This document shows positions 9,701 through 14,044 of a DNA stretch of 14,044 bases, piece after piece (the stretch's first letter is position 1; the number at the start of each line of letters is the position of its first letter). Under the pieces are notes generated by a model that saw only the letters and a list, made by a program, of their open reading frames with translations, searched no databases and had not been told where the DNA came from. Source of the stretch: Streptomyces sp. NRRL B-1347. GTDB lineage: Bacteria > Actinomycetota > Actinomycetes > Streptomycetales > Streptomycetaceae. The position numbers and the translations under genes are program-made. The stretch is taken from contig NZ_JOJM01000108.1 of the NCBI RefSeq assembly GCF_000720325.1, forward strand, positions 1 to 14,044, given 5' to 3'.

Positions 9701-12036
9701 CGGCCGAGCTCTTCGTGCGCGGGGTCGCCGTCGACTGGGCCGGTGTGCTGCCCGCCGGAGCCCTTGCCCGGCCCGCGCGCGCGGACCTGCCCACGTACGC
9801 CTTCGACCGCCGGCACTACTGGCTGCGCGAGGCGGAGACGACGGCCGACGCCGACGGCGCCGCCGACAGCTCGGACTCCGCCTTCTGGTCCGCCGTCGAG
9901 CAAGCCGACACGGACTCGCTCGGCGCCCTCCTCGAAACGGCGTCGGGCGACCAGCTCGGCGCCCTCGCCACCCTCGTGCCCGTGCTCGCCGAGTGGCGCG
10001 GGAAGCGCCGCCGCCGCTCCGCGGCCGAGAAGCTGCGCTACCACGTCACCTGGCAGCCCCTCGCACGCGAAGCCATCGGAGTGCCCGGTGGCCGGTGGCT
10101 GGTCGTCGTACCGGCCGAACGCACCGACGACAGCGGCACCGACGCGCTCCTGGACGAACTGACCGGCCTCGGGCTCGACACGCTCCTCCTGGAGGTCGGC
10201 GCGTCCGACGGCGGCCGGGAGCGGCTCGCCGAACGGCTGACCGGAGTCCTCGCCGAACACGACGTGACCGGTGTGCTCTCGCTGCTCGCCCTCGACCGGA
10301 GCGCGCGCGGCGCCCCGCAGGACCCCACCGCCGTCACGGCGGCCGCCCTCGCCCTCATCCAGGCGCTGGGCGACACCGGCGCCGCCCCGCCGCTGTGGTG
10401 CGTCACCAGGGGCGCGGTGAACATCGGCATCCACGACGCCCTCACCTCACCCGCGCAGGCGGCCCTGTGGGGCCTCGGCCGCGCCGCCGCCCTCGAACGG
10501 CTCGACCGCTGGGGCGGCCTGGTCGACCTGCCCGCGGCGACAGGGCCGCGCACGGCCCGCCAGCTCCTCGGCGTGCTGAACTCCGCCGCGGGCGAGGACC
10601 AGCTGGCGGTCCGCAGGTCGGGCGTGTACGCGCGCAGGCTCGTCCGCAAGGCCGTGCCGGAGGCCGCGGGGGACACCGGCTGGCAGCCCCGGGGCACGGT
10701 CCTGGTGACCGGCGGCGCCGAAGGACTCGGCAGGCACGTCTCCTTGTGGCTCGCCCTCGCCGGCGTCGACCGGCTCCTCGTCACCACCACCCCGCACGCC
10801 CCCGAAGGGAGTATGGCCGAACTCCGCGCCCACATCGCTGGGTTGGACCTCGCCACCGTGGTGGAGTCCTGCGCGGACACCGACCGGGACGCGCTCGCGC
10901 GCCTCGTCTCCGCGGCGCCCCCGGAGCAGCCGCTCACCGCCGTCGTGCACGCGGCCGACATCACGCGGACCAGTACCGTCGACGACACCGGCGCACACGA
11001 CCTCGCCGAGGTGTTCGCGGCCAAGGTGGACACGGCGGTGTGGCTGGACGAGCTGTTCGAGGACACGCCGCTCGACGCGTTCGTCGTCTTCTCCTCCATC
11101 GCCGGAGTGTGGGGCGGTGGCGGCCAGGGGCCGTCCGGCGCGGCGAACGCCGTCCTCGACGCCCTGGTCGAATGGCGTCGGGCCCGGGGGCTGCGGGCGA
11201 CGTCGATCGCCTGGGGAGCCCTCGACGGGATCGGCGTCGGCATGGACGAGGCCGCCCTCGCCCAGCTCCGCCGCCGGGGCGTCCTGCCCATGGCGCCGCA
11301 GCTGGCCGTCACCGCGATGGTGCAGGCCGTGCAGGGCGACGAGAAGTTCGTGACGGTCGCCGACATGGACTGGGGCGCCTTCGTCCCCGCCTTCACTTCG
11401 GTCCGCGCCAGCCCCCTCTTCGCCGACCTGCCCGAGGCGAAGGCGGTCCTCGACGCGGCGCGGGACGACGGCGAGGACAGCGACACCGCGGCCTCCCTCG
11501 CGGACTCCTTGCGGGCGGTCCCCGACGCCGAGCAGCACCGCCTCCTGCTGCGCCTGGTCCGCGGCCACGCCTCGACGGTCCTCGGCCACGGCGGCGCGGA
11601 GGGCATCGGCCCGCGCCAGGCGTTCCAGGAGGTCGGCTTCGACTCCCTGGCCGCCGTCAACCTGCGCAACAGCCTGCACGGGGCCACCGGACTGCGCCTG
11701 CCCGCCACGCTGATCTTCGACTACCCCACCCCGGAGGCGCTGGTCGGCCATCTGCGTACCGAACTCCTCAAGGAAGCCGACGACGGCCTCGCGGGGCGGG
11801 AGGACGACCTCAGGCGGGTCCTGGCGTCCGTGCCGCTCACCCGGTTCAAGGAGGCCGGGGTGCTCGACGCCCTCCTCGGCCTCGCCGAGACCGAGACCGG
11901 GACCGGGGCCGAGGCGGAGACCGACACCGGGGCCGCCGCGGGCGCGGCTACCCGTACGGGCGCCGCGGACGCGGAGCTGATCGACGCGATGGACGTTGCC
12001 GACCTGGTGCAACGGGCCTTGGGCAAGACGAGCTGA
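1..12036 (+). CDS. Modular type I polyketide synthase, 5'-truncated (AT-DH*-KR-ACP / KS-AT-DH*-ACP / KS-AT-KR*-ACP-docking)
   Basis: This is a cytosolic multimodular PKS subunit that extends an ACP-tethered polyketide by three units. The frame is open from base 1 (first codons Ser-Gln-Gly of an AT GHSQGE motif) to a TGA at 12034-12036, giving 4011 visible residues. The true start, the KS of module A and the first part of its AT lie upstream. Visible order: methylmalonyl AT (partial), degenerate DH, B-type KR, ACP; KS, malonyl AT, degenerate DH, ACP; KS, methylmalonyl AT, KR lacking its catalytic Tyr, ACP; C-terminal docking region. There is no ER and no thioesterase, and the C-terminal docking region means the chain goes on to another protein. 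The next gene starts 31 bp downstream with a matching N-terminal docking segment. Seen: motifs and domain order. Known: AT and KR sequence rules. Inferred: two consecutive unreduced beta-carbonyls. The product is not identified. Confidence 0.97.
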   Translation, partial: SQGEIAAACVAGALSLEDAARVVALRSQAIAARLAGRGGMASVALSEEDAAGRLGPWSDRVEVAAVNGPSSVVVAGDAEALDEALRELSGDGVRVRRVAVDYASHTRHVEDIGDTLAEALAGVTAKAPVVPFYSTVTGSWVEDAGVLDGRYWYRNLRGQVRFGPAVRELLGQGHGVFLEVSAHPVLVQPITEAVDAADADVVVTGSLRRDEGGLRRLLASMAELFVRGLAVDWAAVLPAGAARAELPTYAFDHEHYWLEPADRATDAASLGQTTGDHPLLGAVVGMPDSSGLMATSKWSLRSQPWLADHLASDAVVVPNAALVEVAVRLGDLAATPVLDELAVDAPVVLPRRGSRGIQAVLGEPDGAGRRSVEIYSRAGDAPLDARWTRHAHGTLSTRAVEVPAAGPATEVALDGAALRDAGRYGVHPALLEAAVRTVIADGTVPAVWTGVTLLASGATALHVRAGDTTPEGTGLRLTDPTGQPVMTVASVRGAAFCPEQAEQEGADGAVTHDALFRVDWKELALPAVERPPASVTVTTGEDVTTTAAGPLAPDVLLYEAVRAAADPRVPVSAALAVLQAWLAEPALARTRLAVVTGDHAELDAAAVWGLVRSAQSEHPGRIVLVDLDEASRDALPAALLSGEPQLRMRAGVASVPRLARASVPAGEAPAGAGRRPRPLDPEGTVLITGGTGTLGAVTARHLVAAHGVRHLVLAGRRGQAPELRDELAGMGASVTLAACDTADRAQVAALLRAIPAAHPLTAVVHAAGVLDDGVLTELTPERLDTVLRPKLDAARHLHELTRDLDLAAFVLFSSAAGVLGNPGQANYAAANAALDALARQRHRAGLPAVSLAWGYWATASGMTAHLGAADLRRNRRIGMVGLSPAEGMALLDAALHTPADAAGTLVAAKFDLNALRAAAAEEPLPPLLRGLAPAPRPTARTAAPAGPAALRERVTGLAAAERTEALVDLVRRHAAEVLGHTTADAVRADRTFKEAGFDSLTAVELRNRLAAATGLTLSPAMVFDHPKPTALAAHLGDRLLGVAAQRPAGPGMPAPTTDEPIAIVAMACRFPAGVHSPEDLWRVVADGIDAVTEFPADRGWDTDRLFHADPDHEGTTYVRHGAFLDDAAGFDAAFFGISPNEALAMDPQQRLLLETSWEAFERAAIDPTALAGQDVGVFVGVNSHDYSVRMHRAAGVEGFRLTGGSGSVASGRVAYHFGFEGPALTIDTACSSSLVALHTAAQALNRGECSMALAGGVMVMGTVETFVEFSRQRGLAPDGRCKAFADGADGTGWSEGVGLLLVERLSDARRRGHPVLAVVRGSAVNQDGASNGLTAPNGPAQQRVIRKALAHAGLGTSDVDAVEAHGTGTTLGDPIEAQALLATYGQDRPAGRPLWLGSVKSNLGHTQAAAGVAGVIKMVMAMRHDTLPKTLHVDRPSSRIDWSAGAVELLTQARDWPREGRPRRAAVSSFGIGGTNAHVVIEEAPGTAAAAPDPRRADEPTDLPVPVPVPVSARTPAGLRGQADRLARFLDDRTDVRLTDAAHALATTRAGLEHRAVVLASDRPQLGADLRAVGRGEERPAVVSGTPVAGKLAFLFAGQGSQWAGMGRQLAATYPVFRDAFAAACAAVEAHLSGLAERPLHDVVFAAPGAPGSELLDRTMYTQAALFALETALFRLFESWGVRPDLLAGHSIGELTAAHASGVLGLADAGELVAARGRLMQALPEGGAMVAVQATEADVEPLLARARGAVCVAAVNGPDALVLSGAENAVLAAADALARRGRKTRRLAVSHAFHSPLMDPMLDEFRAVAERLSYRPGGLPVVSTLTGGLAQDGQLADPGHWADQVRNTVRFGDAVTALARRGATTFLELGPGGTLAAMALGSPDAPERSCVATLRKDGAEAVDVLTALAELHVRGTSVDWTAVLGHPAAAAGTELPTYAFQHQRYWVESDDAAPADAEALGATGARHPLLGTVIDVPGDDGGNGSGGVVLTGRLAPHGPGRLPGPAAADGTTRIPAAVLLDMIVGAGDEVGCGGLEQVVVESPLTVPERGHTHVRVSVTARGPDGRRRAAVHGRPAGPERTPWTCHARAVLVPGAPRPAFDLRAWQPPADASAPLPGTRVWQQDGRTCAEITLPDELVAEAADFALHPVLVDTALRVLDRSPGRDLSDCAALAVYAEGATSLRLRITPRPDGRHLLELADADGEPVAALGPLSLEALPGEGPASRDSAPYEDAGVPAVPGVTRRVVARGEDTGGAMADRLTDRLTGRRTDQLADRLADRLTDRLTDRLAGLPAAEQHRRVLSLVQESTAVVLGHRQGDRFDDEQPFKNLGFDSLSAVKLRNRLRDFTGVDLPSSLVFDHPTPALLAAFLRAELLGEQPAAPAPATAAAASDEPIAIVAMSSRLPGGADSPEELWQLLVEGRDAVSGFPVDRDWDLEGLYHPDPGHPGTSYTRSGGFLHEAARFDAGLFGISPREALAMDPQQRLLLETSWEALERAGVDPLSARGSDIGVFTGIVHHDYVSRLHRVPEDVQGYLMTGTASSVASGRVSYVFGFEGPAVTVDTACSSSLVAMHLAAQALRQGECSMALAGGATVMAGPDAFLEFSRQRGLSADGRCKAFSATADGTGWAEGVGVVVLERLSVARERGHQVLAVIRGSAVNQDGASNGLTAPNGPSQQRVIRRALDTAGLAPADVDVVEAHGTGTALGDPIEAQALLATYGQGRGAEQPLWLGSLKSNIGHTQAAAGVAGVIKMVLALRHAVMPRTLHVDEPTAEVDWSAGAVELLTEARNWERNGRPRRAGVSAFGASGTNAHLILEEAPEDPVAAETVPVGVVPLVVSAHSQASLAGQAGRLVSYVESGTGGPSLAGVAGALVSGRAVLGERAVVVADSPTEALTGLRAQARGESGPHLVSGSAAPGAPGKVVLVFPGQGSQWAGMGRELLDASPVFADRIAECAAVLEPLVDWSLVDVLRGEVEPELLERVDVVQPASFAVMAGLASVWASVGVEPDAVLGHSQGEIAAACVAGALSLEDAARVVALRSRTIAAELAGRGGMASVALGEQEAAARLERWADRVEVAAVNSPSSVVIAGDAEALDEVLEELSGAGVRVRRVAVDYASHSRHVEDIENTLAEALAGVNAKAPVVPFYSTVTGSWVEDAGVLDGSYWYRNLRGQVRFGPAVADLLSQGHGVFVEASAHPVLVQPVTEAVDGTDTEAVVTGSLRREDGGLRRLLTSAAELFVRGVAVDWAGVLPAGALARPARADLPTYAFDRRHYWLREAETTADADGAADSSDSAFWSAVEQADTDSLGALLETASGDQLGALATLVPVLAEWRGKRRRRSAAEKLRYHVTWQPLAREAIGVPGGRWLVVVPAERTDDSGTDALLDELTGLGLDTLLLEVGASDGGRERLAERLTGVLAEHDVTGVLSLLALDRSARGAPQDPTAVTAAALALIQALGDTGAAPPLWCVTRGAVNIGIHDALTSPAQAALWGLGRAAALERLDRWGGLVDLPAATGPRTARQLLGVLNSAAGEDQLAVRRSGVYARRLVRKAVPEAAGDTGWQPRGTVLVTGGAEGLGRHVSLWLALAGVDRLLVTTTPHAPEGSMAELRAHIAGLDLATVVESCADTDRDALARLVSAAPPEQPLTAVVHAADITRTSTVDDTGAHDLAEVFAAKVDTAVWLDELFEDTPLDAFVVFSSIAGVWGGGGQGPSGAANAVLDALVEWRRARGLRATSIAWGALDGIGVGMDEAALAQLRRRGVLPMAPQLAVTAMVQAVQGDEKFVTVADMDWGAFVPAFTSVRASPLFADLPEAKAVLDAARDDGEDSDTAASLADSLRAVPDAEQHRLLLRLVRGHASTVLGHGGAEGIGPRQAFQEVGFDSLAAVNLRNSLHGATGLRLPATLIFDYPTPEALVGHLRTELLKEADDGLAGREDDLRRVLASVPLTRFKEAGVLDALLGLAETETGTGAEAETDTGAAAGAATRTGAADAELIDAMDVADLVQRALGKTS
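823..1500 (+). other. Module A dehydratase (DH) domain, degenerate, probably inactive
   Basis: The domain is recognisable from HPLLG at its start (829), WLADH (913-927), APVVLPRRG and HPALLEAA (1279-1302). The HxxxGxxxxP motif keeps its His (925-927) and Pro (952) but has Asp in place of Gly (937). In the second catalytic motif, HPALLDAAxH/Q, the catalytic Asp is Glu (1294-1296) and the usual His/Gln is Arg (1306). The segment that normally holds the GYGPxF motif is missing: only about 30 residues separate WTRHAHG from HPALLEAA, against roughly 80 in typical DHs. Dehydration is therefore unlikely, and the hydroxyl made by the neighbouring KR should stay. Confidence 0.85.
1546..2745 (+). other. 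Module A ketoreductase (KR) domain, B-type, apparently active
   Basis: The structural half begins near FRVDW (1546) and the catalytic half at about 2047. The NADPH loop is TGGTGTLG (2062-2085), followed by LAGRRG. The catalytic residues are all there: Lys in RPKLDAA, Ser in FSSAAG (2434-2451) and Tyr in QANYAAAN (Tyr 2479-2481). An LDD motif at 2308-2316 is the known marker of B-type KRs, which give the D (3R) beta-hydroxyl. No ER motifs lie between DH and KR. With the DH decayed, the module output should be a beta-hydroxy, alpha-methyl intermediate. Confidence 0.92.
2851..3126 (+). other. Module A acyl carrier protein (ACP)
   Basis: Carrier domain with helix 1 containing [12 protein letters not shown], then [18 protein letters not shown]. 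The phosphopantetheine-bearing Ser is at 2995-2997 in GFDSL. It ends with [12 protein letters not shown], the usual final-helix signature. An Ala/Pro-rich linker follows up to the module B KS at 3172. Confidence 0.95.
3172..4455 (+). other. Module B ketosynthase (KS) domain
   Basis: This domain condenses malonyl-ACP with the module A product. It runs from [14 protein letters not shown] to [12 protein letters not shown]. The catalytic Cys is in DTACSSSL (Cys 3688-3690). The two His are in EAHGTGT (4093) and SNLGHTQ (4213). All conserved KS motifs look intact, so it should be active. Confidence 0.95.
4771..5847 (+). other. Module B acyltransferase (AT) domain, malonyl-CoA type, plus post-AT linker
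   Basis: It starts at [13 protein letters not shown]. The catalytic Ser is in GHSIGE (Ser 5071-5073) and the specificity motif is HAFH (5371-5382). [12 protein letters not shown] replaces the RVDVVQPA seen in modules C and D. GHSIGE with HAFH is the standard malonyl-CoA signature. The post-AT linker ends with [14 protein letters not shown]. It is the only malonyl-type AT in the window and is clearly different in sequence from the other three. Confidence 0.94.
5899..6660 (+). other. Module B dehydratase (DH) domain, degenerate relic in a module without KR
   Basis: DH ancestry is shown by HPLLGTV (5899), [10 protein letters not shown], the [13 protein letters not shown] stretch and HPVLVDTAL (6439-6465). 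At the HxxxGxxxxP position the ten residues are [10 protein letters not shown]: Gly (6028) and Pro (6043) remain, but the catalytic His is Ala (6016-6018). The WLADH stretch before it is unrecognisable and the GYGPxF segment is absent, making the domain about 25 residues short there. The second-motif Asp is kept (6454). No KR lies between it and the ACP, so it would have no hydroxyl to remove even if folded. It may survive as a structural spacer. Confidence 0.85.
6769..6864 (+). repeat. 12-bp in-frame tandem repeat, 8 units, coding (A/T)-D-R-L
   Basis: Eight consecutive 12-base units of the form RCCGACCGGCTG encode (A/T)DRL four-residue repeats. Units 1, 2, 5, 6, 7 and 8 are perfect apart from the A/T alternation in the first codon. 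Unit 3 reads TGRR and unit 4 TDQL. The array lies just where the KR of module B would be expected, and runs straight into AGLPAAEQ at the start of the ACP. Because DRLAGLP-like sequence commonly precedes helix 1 of PKS ACPs, it looks like an expansion of that helix-coding segment. Length is a multiple of three, so copy-number change keeps the frame. Confidence 0.93.
6865..7116 (+). other. Module B acyl carrier protein (ACP)
   Basis: Carrier domain with [15 protein letters not shown], then [18 protein letters not shown]. The phosphopantetheine Ser is at 6997-6999. [12 protein letters not shown] is the closing signature. It follows the DRL repeat directly, and an Ala/Pro linker leads to the module C KS. 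It should carry a beta-keto intermediate, since the module has no KR. Confidence 0.95.
7171..8457 (+). other. Module C ketosynthase (KS) domain
   Basis: Complete KS from [16 protein letters not shown] to [13 protein letters not shown]. The catalytic Cys is in DTACSSSL (7690-7692). The two His are in VEAHGTGT (8095) and KSNIGHTQ (8215). The usual Cys in the N-terminal ACR motif is Ser (MSSRLP), a non-catalytic position. Its 3' end is identical over 60 bases to the end of the module D KS. Confidence 0.95.
8761..9831 (+). other. Module C acyltransferase (AT) domain, methylmalonyl-CoA type, plus post-AT linker
   Basis: It begins [21 protein letters not shown] precedes the catalytic Ser in GHSQGE (Ser 9040-9042), and YASH is at 9343-9354. 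This is the full methylmalonyl-CoA signature. It ends with the linker [14 protein letters not shown]. It is the closest relative of the partial AT of module A, with long identical DNA blocks. Confidence 0.95.
9040..9756 (+). repeat. Inter-module AT repeat (second copy at 1-717)
   Basis: The region aligns base for base, without gaps, to 1-717. Blocks of complete identity include 41 bases at 451-491 / 9490-9530, 32 bases at 382-413 / 9421-9452, and a 33-base block ending at YASH. Differences cluster between these blocks, as expected of duplication followed by patchy gene conversion. Confidence 0.85.
10036..11460 (+). other. Module C ketoreductase-like (KR) domain, catalytically dead
   Basis: KR fold from LRYHVTW (10036), in the usual AT-KR arrangement without DH. 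Three lesions are visible. The NADPH loop reads TGGAEGLG instead of TGGTGGLG (10708-10731). The following S-R-R-G type motif reads TTTP (10783-10794), removing the Arg expected to bind the cofactor phosphate. The catalytic Tyr of GGQGAYAAAN is replaced in [10 protein letters not shown] by Ser (11134-11136). Lys (FAAKVDTA) and Ser (FSSIAG) remain, and there is no LDD. Ketoreduction is not expected. Known redox-dead KRs are called C-type; some still epimerise the alpha-methyl, but published mutagenesis links that activity to the same Tyr/Ser pair, so epimerisation is also doubtful. Confidence 0.9.
11530..11775 (+). other. Module C acyl carrier protein (ACP)
   Basis: Carrier domain with [15 protein letters not shown], then [18 protein letters not shown]. 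The phosphopantetheine Ser is at 11644-11646 and [15 protein letters not shown] closes the domain. It is the last ACP of the protein and hands its chain to the next subunit. Confidence 0.95.
11776..12033 (+). other. C-terminal docking region of the first PKS
   Basis: The protein ends with a helix-forming segment ([29 protein letters not shown]), an acidic Thr/Gly/Ala/Glu low-complexity linker (about 11885-11960, built from GAGACC-like steps), and a final short helix ([18 protein letters not shown]). This layout is that of cis-AT PKS C-terminal docking domains of the DEBS type: a dimerising helical bundle, a flexible linker, and a last helix that binds the partner's N-terminal coiled coil. Confidence 0.88.
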
Positions 12037-12067
12037 CCACCTGTGAACGAGTCCCGGAAGGATGGCT
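12037..12067 (+). promoter_or_regulatory. 31-bp intergenic gap with Shine-Dalgarno for the second PKS gene
   Basis: GGAAGGA at 12056-12062 is a strong ribosome binding site 5 nt before the ATG at 12068. The gap is too short for an obvious promoter or terminator and shows no hairpin worth calling. The two genes are therefore probably one transcript. Confidence 0.85.
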
Positions 12068-12169
12068 ATGTCGGCGCCAGACGAGCAGGTCATTGAGGCA
12101 CTGCGTGCCTCGCTGAAGGAGAACGCCCGGCTTCAGCAGGAGAACAGCACACTCGTCGCGGCCGCCGCG
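12068..12169 (+). other. N-terminal docking region of the second PKS
   Basis: About 34 residues lie between the start Met and the KS. The central part ([20 protein letters not shown]) has spaced hydrophobic residues and many charges, as expected of the parallel coiled coil at the N-terminus of cis-AT PKS subunits. It is the probable partner of the C-terminal docking region encoded just upstream. Confidence 0.88.
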
Positions 12170-14044
12170 GAGCCCGTCGCGATCGTCTCCATGGCCTGCC
12201 GCTACGCCGGTGGCGTCCGGGGCCCGGAGGACCTCTGGCGCGTGGTGTCCGAAGGCGCCGACGTCTACGGCCCCTTCCCCGACGACCGGGGCTGGGACGT
12301 CGAGGGCCTCTACCACCCCGACCCCGACCACCCCGGTACGACGTACGTGCGCGAGGGTGCCTTCCTGCACGACGCGGCGCGGTTCGACGCCGGGTTCTTC
12401 GGCATCTCGCCGCGCGAGGCCCTCGCGATGGACCCGCAGCAGCGGCAGCTCCTCGAAGTGTCCTGGGAGACCTTCGAACGCGCCGGGATCGACCCCCACG
12501 CGATGCGCGGCGGTGACGTCGGCGTGTTCGCCGGGATCGTGCACCAGGACTACGCCCCGGACCTCAGCGGCTTCGAGGGGTACCTCAGCCTGGAGCGCGC
12601 CCTGGGCACCGCGGGCGGCGTCGCCTCCGGGCGCGTCGCGTACACCCTGGGACTCGAAGGCCCCGCGGTGACCGTCGACACCATGTGCTCCTCGTCCCTC
12701 GTGGCGATCCACCTGGCCGCGCAGGCGCTGCGCAGGGGCGAGTGCACGATGGCGCTCGCGGGCGGCTCGACGGTGATGGCGACGCCGGGCGGCTTCGTCG
12801 GCTTCGCGCGGCAGCGGGCGCTCGCCTTCGATGGCCGCTGCAAGTCCTACGCCGCCGGAGCCGACGGCTCCGGCTGGGCCGAGGGCGTGGGCGTGCTGCT
12901 CCTTGAGCGTCTTTCGGTGGCCCGGGAGCGCGGCCACCAGGTCCTCGCGGTGATCCGCGGCAGCGCGGTGAACCAGGACGGCGCCTCCAACGGCCTCACG
13001 GCCCCCAACGGCCCCGCGCAGCAGCGGGTGATCCGCAAGGCGCTGGCCGGCGCCGGGCTCGCCCCGTCGGACGTGGACGCGGTGGAGGGCCACGGCACCG
13101 GCACGGTCCTCGGCGACCCGATCGAGGCCCAGGCACTGATGGCCACGTACGGGCAGGGCCGGGACCCGGAGCGGCCGCTGTGGCTCGGCTCGGTGAAGTC
13201 CGTCATCGGCCATACGCAGGCGGCGTCCGGCGTGGCCGGTGTGATCAAGATGGTGCAGGCGCTGCGGCACGGCGTGCTCCCGGCGACTCTGCACGTGGAC
13301 GCGCCCACCCCGCAGGTGGACTGGTCGGCCGGGGCGGTGGAGCTGCTGACCGAGGCCAGGGGCTGGGAGCGCAACGGCCGTGCGCGCCGGGCGGGGGTCT
13401 CCGCGTTCGGCGCCAGCGGCACGAACGCCCATCTGATCCTGGAGGAGGCCCCCGAGGCCCCCGAGGCCCCGGTCACGGAGGAGAGCGCGCCTTCGGGCGC
13501 GGTGCCCCTGGTGGTCTCGGCGGGCACTGCGGCTTCGCTGACGGAGCAGGCCGAACGCCTCGCCTCGTACCTGGAGTCGGGTACCGACGGGGCGTCGCTC
13601 GCGGCGGTCGCCGGGACGCTGGCCGCGGGCCGGGCCGTCCTCGGCGAGCGCGCGGTGGTGGTGGCGGGCACGACCGACGAGGCACTGACCGGCCTGCGGG
13701 CACTCGCCCGCGGCGAGAACGCGACCGGCCTCGTCACCGGCACGGGCACGCCGGGCAAGGTGGTGTGGGTGTTCCCCGGGCAGGGTTCGCAGTGGGTGGG
13801 CATGGGGCGCGAACTGCTCGATTCCTCTTCGGTGTTCGTCGAGCGGGTCGCGGAGTGTGCTGCTGCTCTGGAGCGGTGGGTGGACTGGTCGCTTGTCGAC
13901 GTGCTGCGGGGTGAGGTCGAGCCCGCGTTGCTTGAGCGGGTGGATGTGGTGCAGCCCGCGAGCTTTGCGGTGATGGTGGGGTTGGCGGCGGTGTGGGCGT
14001 CTGTGGGTGTCGAGCCTGATGCGGTGCTCGGTCACTCGCAGGGT
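12068..14044 (+). CDS. Modular type I polyketide synthase, 3'-truncated (docking-KS-AT...)
   Basis: This is the next PKS subunit of the assembly line. The frame is open to the last base, showing 659 residues. The ATG at 12068 is preferred over the in-frame ATG at 12062 because a GGAAGGA Shine-Dalgarno (12056-12062) sits 5 nt upstream of it and overlaps the other. About 34 N-terminal residues form a charged, heptad-like helix ([20 protein letters not shown]), as in cis-AT PKS N-terminal docking coiled coils. They are followed by a complete KS (12170-~13453), a KS-AT linker, and an AT that stops inside [13 protein letters not shown] and GHSQG indicate methylmalonyl-CoA. The KS has Cys (12686) and both His (13091, 13211), but unusual neighbours: [14 protein letters not shown] and [12 protein letters not shown]. 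Reductive domains, ACP and C-terminus are outside the window. It is probably co-transcribed with the gene upstream. Confidence 0.96.
   Translation, partial: MSAPDEQVIEALRASLKENARLQQENSTLVAAAAEPVAIVSMACRYAGGVRGPEDLWRVVSEGADVYGPFPDDRGWDVEGLYHPDPDHPGTTYVREGAFLHDAARFDAGFFGISPREALAMDPQQRQLLEVSWETFERAGIDPHAMRGGDVGVFAGIVHQDYAPDLSGFEGYLSLERALGTAGGVASGRVAYTLGLEGPAVTVDTMCSSSLVAIHLAAQALRRGECTMALAGGSTVMATPGGFVGFARQRALAFDGRCKSYAAGADGSGWAEGVGVLLLERLSVARERGHQVLAVIRGSAVNQDGASNGLTAPNGPAQQRVIRKALAGAGLAPSDVDAVEGHGTGTVLGDPIEAQALMATYGQGRDPERPLWLGSVKSVIGHTQAASGVAGVIKMVQALRHGVLPATLHVDAPTPQVDWSAGAVELLTEARGWERNGRARRAGVSAFGASGTNAHLILEEAPEAPEAPVTEESAPSGAVPLVVSAGTAASLTEQAERLASYLESGTDGASLAAVAGTLAAGRAVLGERAVVVAGTTDEALTGLRALARGENATGLVTGTGTPGKVVWVFPGQGSQWVGMGRELLDSSSVFVERVAECAAALERWVDWSLVDVLRGEVEPALLERVDVVQPASFAVMVGLAAVWASVGVEPDAVLGHSQG
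12170..13453 (+). other. Module D ketosynthase (KS) domain with unusual active-site loops
   Basis: Complete KS from [15 protein letters not shown] to [12 protein letters not shown]. The catalytic Cys (12686-12688) and both His (13091, 13211) are present. Several conserved neighbours differ from the KSs of modules B and C: TACSSS is TMCSSS (Met 12683), VEAHGTGT is VEGHGTGT (Gly 13088), [12 protein letters not shown] is [12 protein letters not shown] (Val 13202), CRFPGG-type is CRYAGG, and the [19 protein letters not shown] stretch is [15 protein letters not shown]. It should condense, but may belong to a different KS lineage or have different substrate selection. Confidence 0.93.
13397..13456 (+). 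repeat. 60-bp exact inter-module repeat (other copy 8401-8460)
   Basis: The 60 bases encoding the end of the module D KS ([20 protein letters not shown]) are identical to 8401-8460 in module C. The offset of 4996 bases also aligns the two catalytic Cys codons (7690 and 12686) and the second His codons (8215 and 13211), so there is no net length difference between these points. Confidence 0.93.
13757..14044 (+). other. Module D acyltransferase (AT) domain, C-terminally truncated, methylmalonyl-CoA type
   Basis: It starts [13 protein letters not shown] and carries RVDVVQPA. It stops at GHSQG, with the catalytic Ser codon at 14036-14038. RVDVVQPA with SQG points to methylmalonyl-CoA, though the YASH box is not in view. 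From about 13860 the third codon positions become T-richer, matching the style of the first bases of the window. Confidence 0.9.

Noticed and set aside
8830..10434. Open - strand frame of 534 codons
   Set aside because: Mirror of the AT and KR coding region of module C; low-complexity Gly/Val/Arg composition and no motifs.
11776..12033. Thioesterase or release domain at the end of the first PKS
   Set aside because: Only a short helical docking tail is present; no GxSxG hydrolase motif or alpha/beta-hydrolase-sized region.
12062..12064. Alternative ATG start of the second PKS
   Set aside because: In frame and only two codons earlier, but its A lies within the Shine-Dalgarno GGAAGGA. The ATG at 12068 has correct spacing.
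9207..12116. Open + strand frame of 969 codons in another phase
   Set aside because: Arg/Pro/Gly-rich shadow of the first PKS gene. The PKS frame contains all recognised motifs.
12210..13914. Short + strand frames inside 12210-12671 and 13180-13914
   Set aside because: They are out of phase with the second PKS, which is open from 12068 to the window end and carries the KS and AT motifs.
11948..14035. Long open frame on the - strand, 695 codons
   Set aside because: It is antisense to the second PKS gene and the end of the first. Its translation is His/Arg/Gly/Pro-rich with no domain, as expected from the complement of GC-rich codons.
1..14044. Assignment to a named product such as ionomycin or a bafilomycin-type macrolide
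   Set aside because: The diketone or hemiketal logic is similar, but module A reduction or the module B keto group does not match those products, and no sequence-level recognition is possible here.

Overview
The window is a piece of a modular (cis-AT, type I) polyketide synthase locus from a high-GC actinomycete, most likely Streptomyces or a close relative. The evidence is very GC-rich DNA with G/C-dominated third codon positions, long uninterrupted + strand frames, and textbook KS, AT, DH, KR and ACP motifs. Nothing else is encoded here. Two co-directional PKS genes fill it. The first (1-12036) is open at its 5' end. The second (12068 to beyond 14044) is open at its 3' end. They are 31 bp apart.

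Layout, with modules lettered in order of appearance. Module A (1-~3126): C-terminal part of a methylmalonyl-type AT, a degenerate DH, an apparently intact B-type KR and an ACP. Module B (3172-~7116): KS, malonyl-type AT, a second degenerate DH, no KR at all, then an ACP preceded by a 12-bp tandem repeat. Module C (7171-~11775): KS, methylmalonyl-type AT, a KR that has lost its catalytic Tyr and parts of its NADPH site, an ACP, then a C-terminal docking region. The second gene starts with a short coiled-coil N-terminal docking region and module D: a KS with several unusual active-site-loop residues and the N-terminal part of a methylmalonyl-type AT, cut by the window end.

How they should work together: module A adds a methyl-branched unit and leaves a hydroxyl. 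Modules B (malonate) and C (methylmalonate) both fail to reduce. The chain leaving the first protein is therefore predicted to be a 2-methyl-3,5-dioxo thioester with a 6-methyl and a 7-hydroxyl, that is, a 1,3-diketone next to a hydroxyl. It then passes through the docking pair to module D. This run of three modules with decayed or deleted reductive domains is the most distinctive biology in the window. I do not recognise the final product.

Both ends of the window stop at the same three codons (Ser-Gln-Gly of the AT active-site motif) and share the same 9 bases. They sit in a T-richer, apparently homogenised AT segment, which looks like an assembly break in an inter-module repeat. Module order beyond the ends should not be taken for granted.
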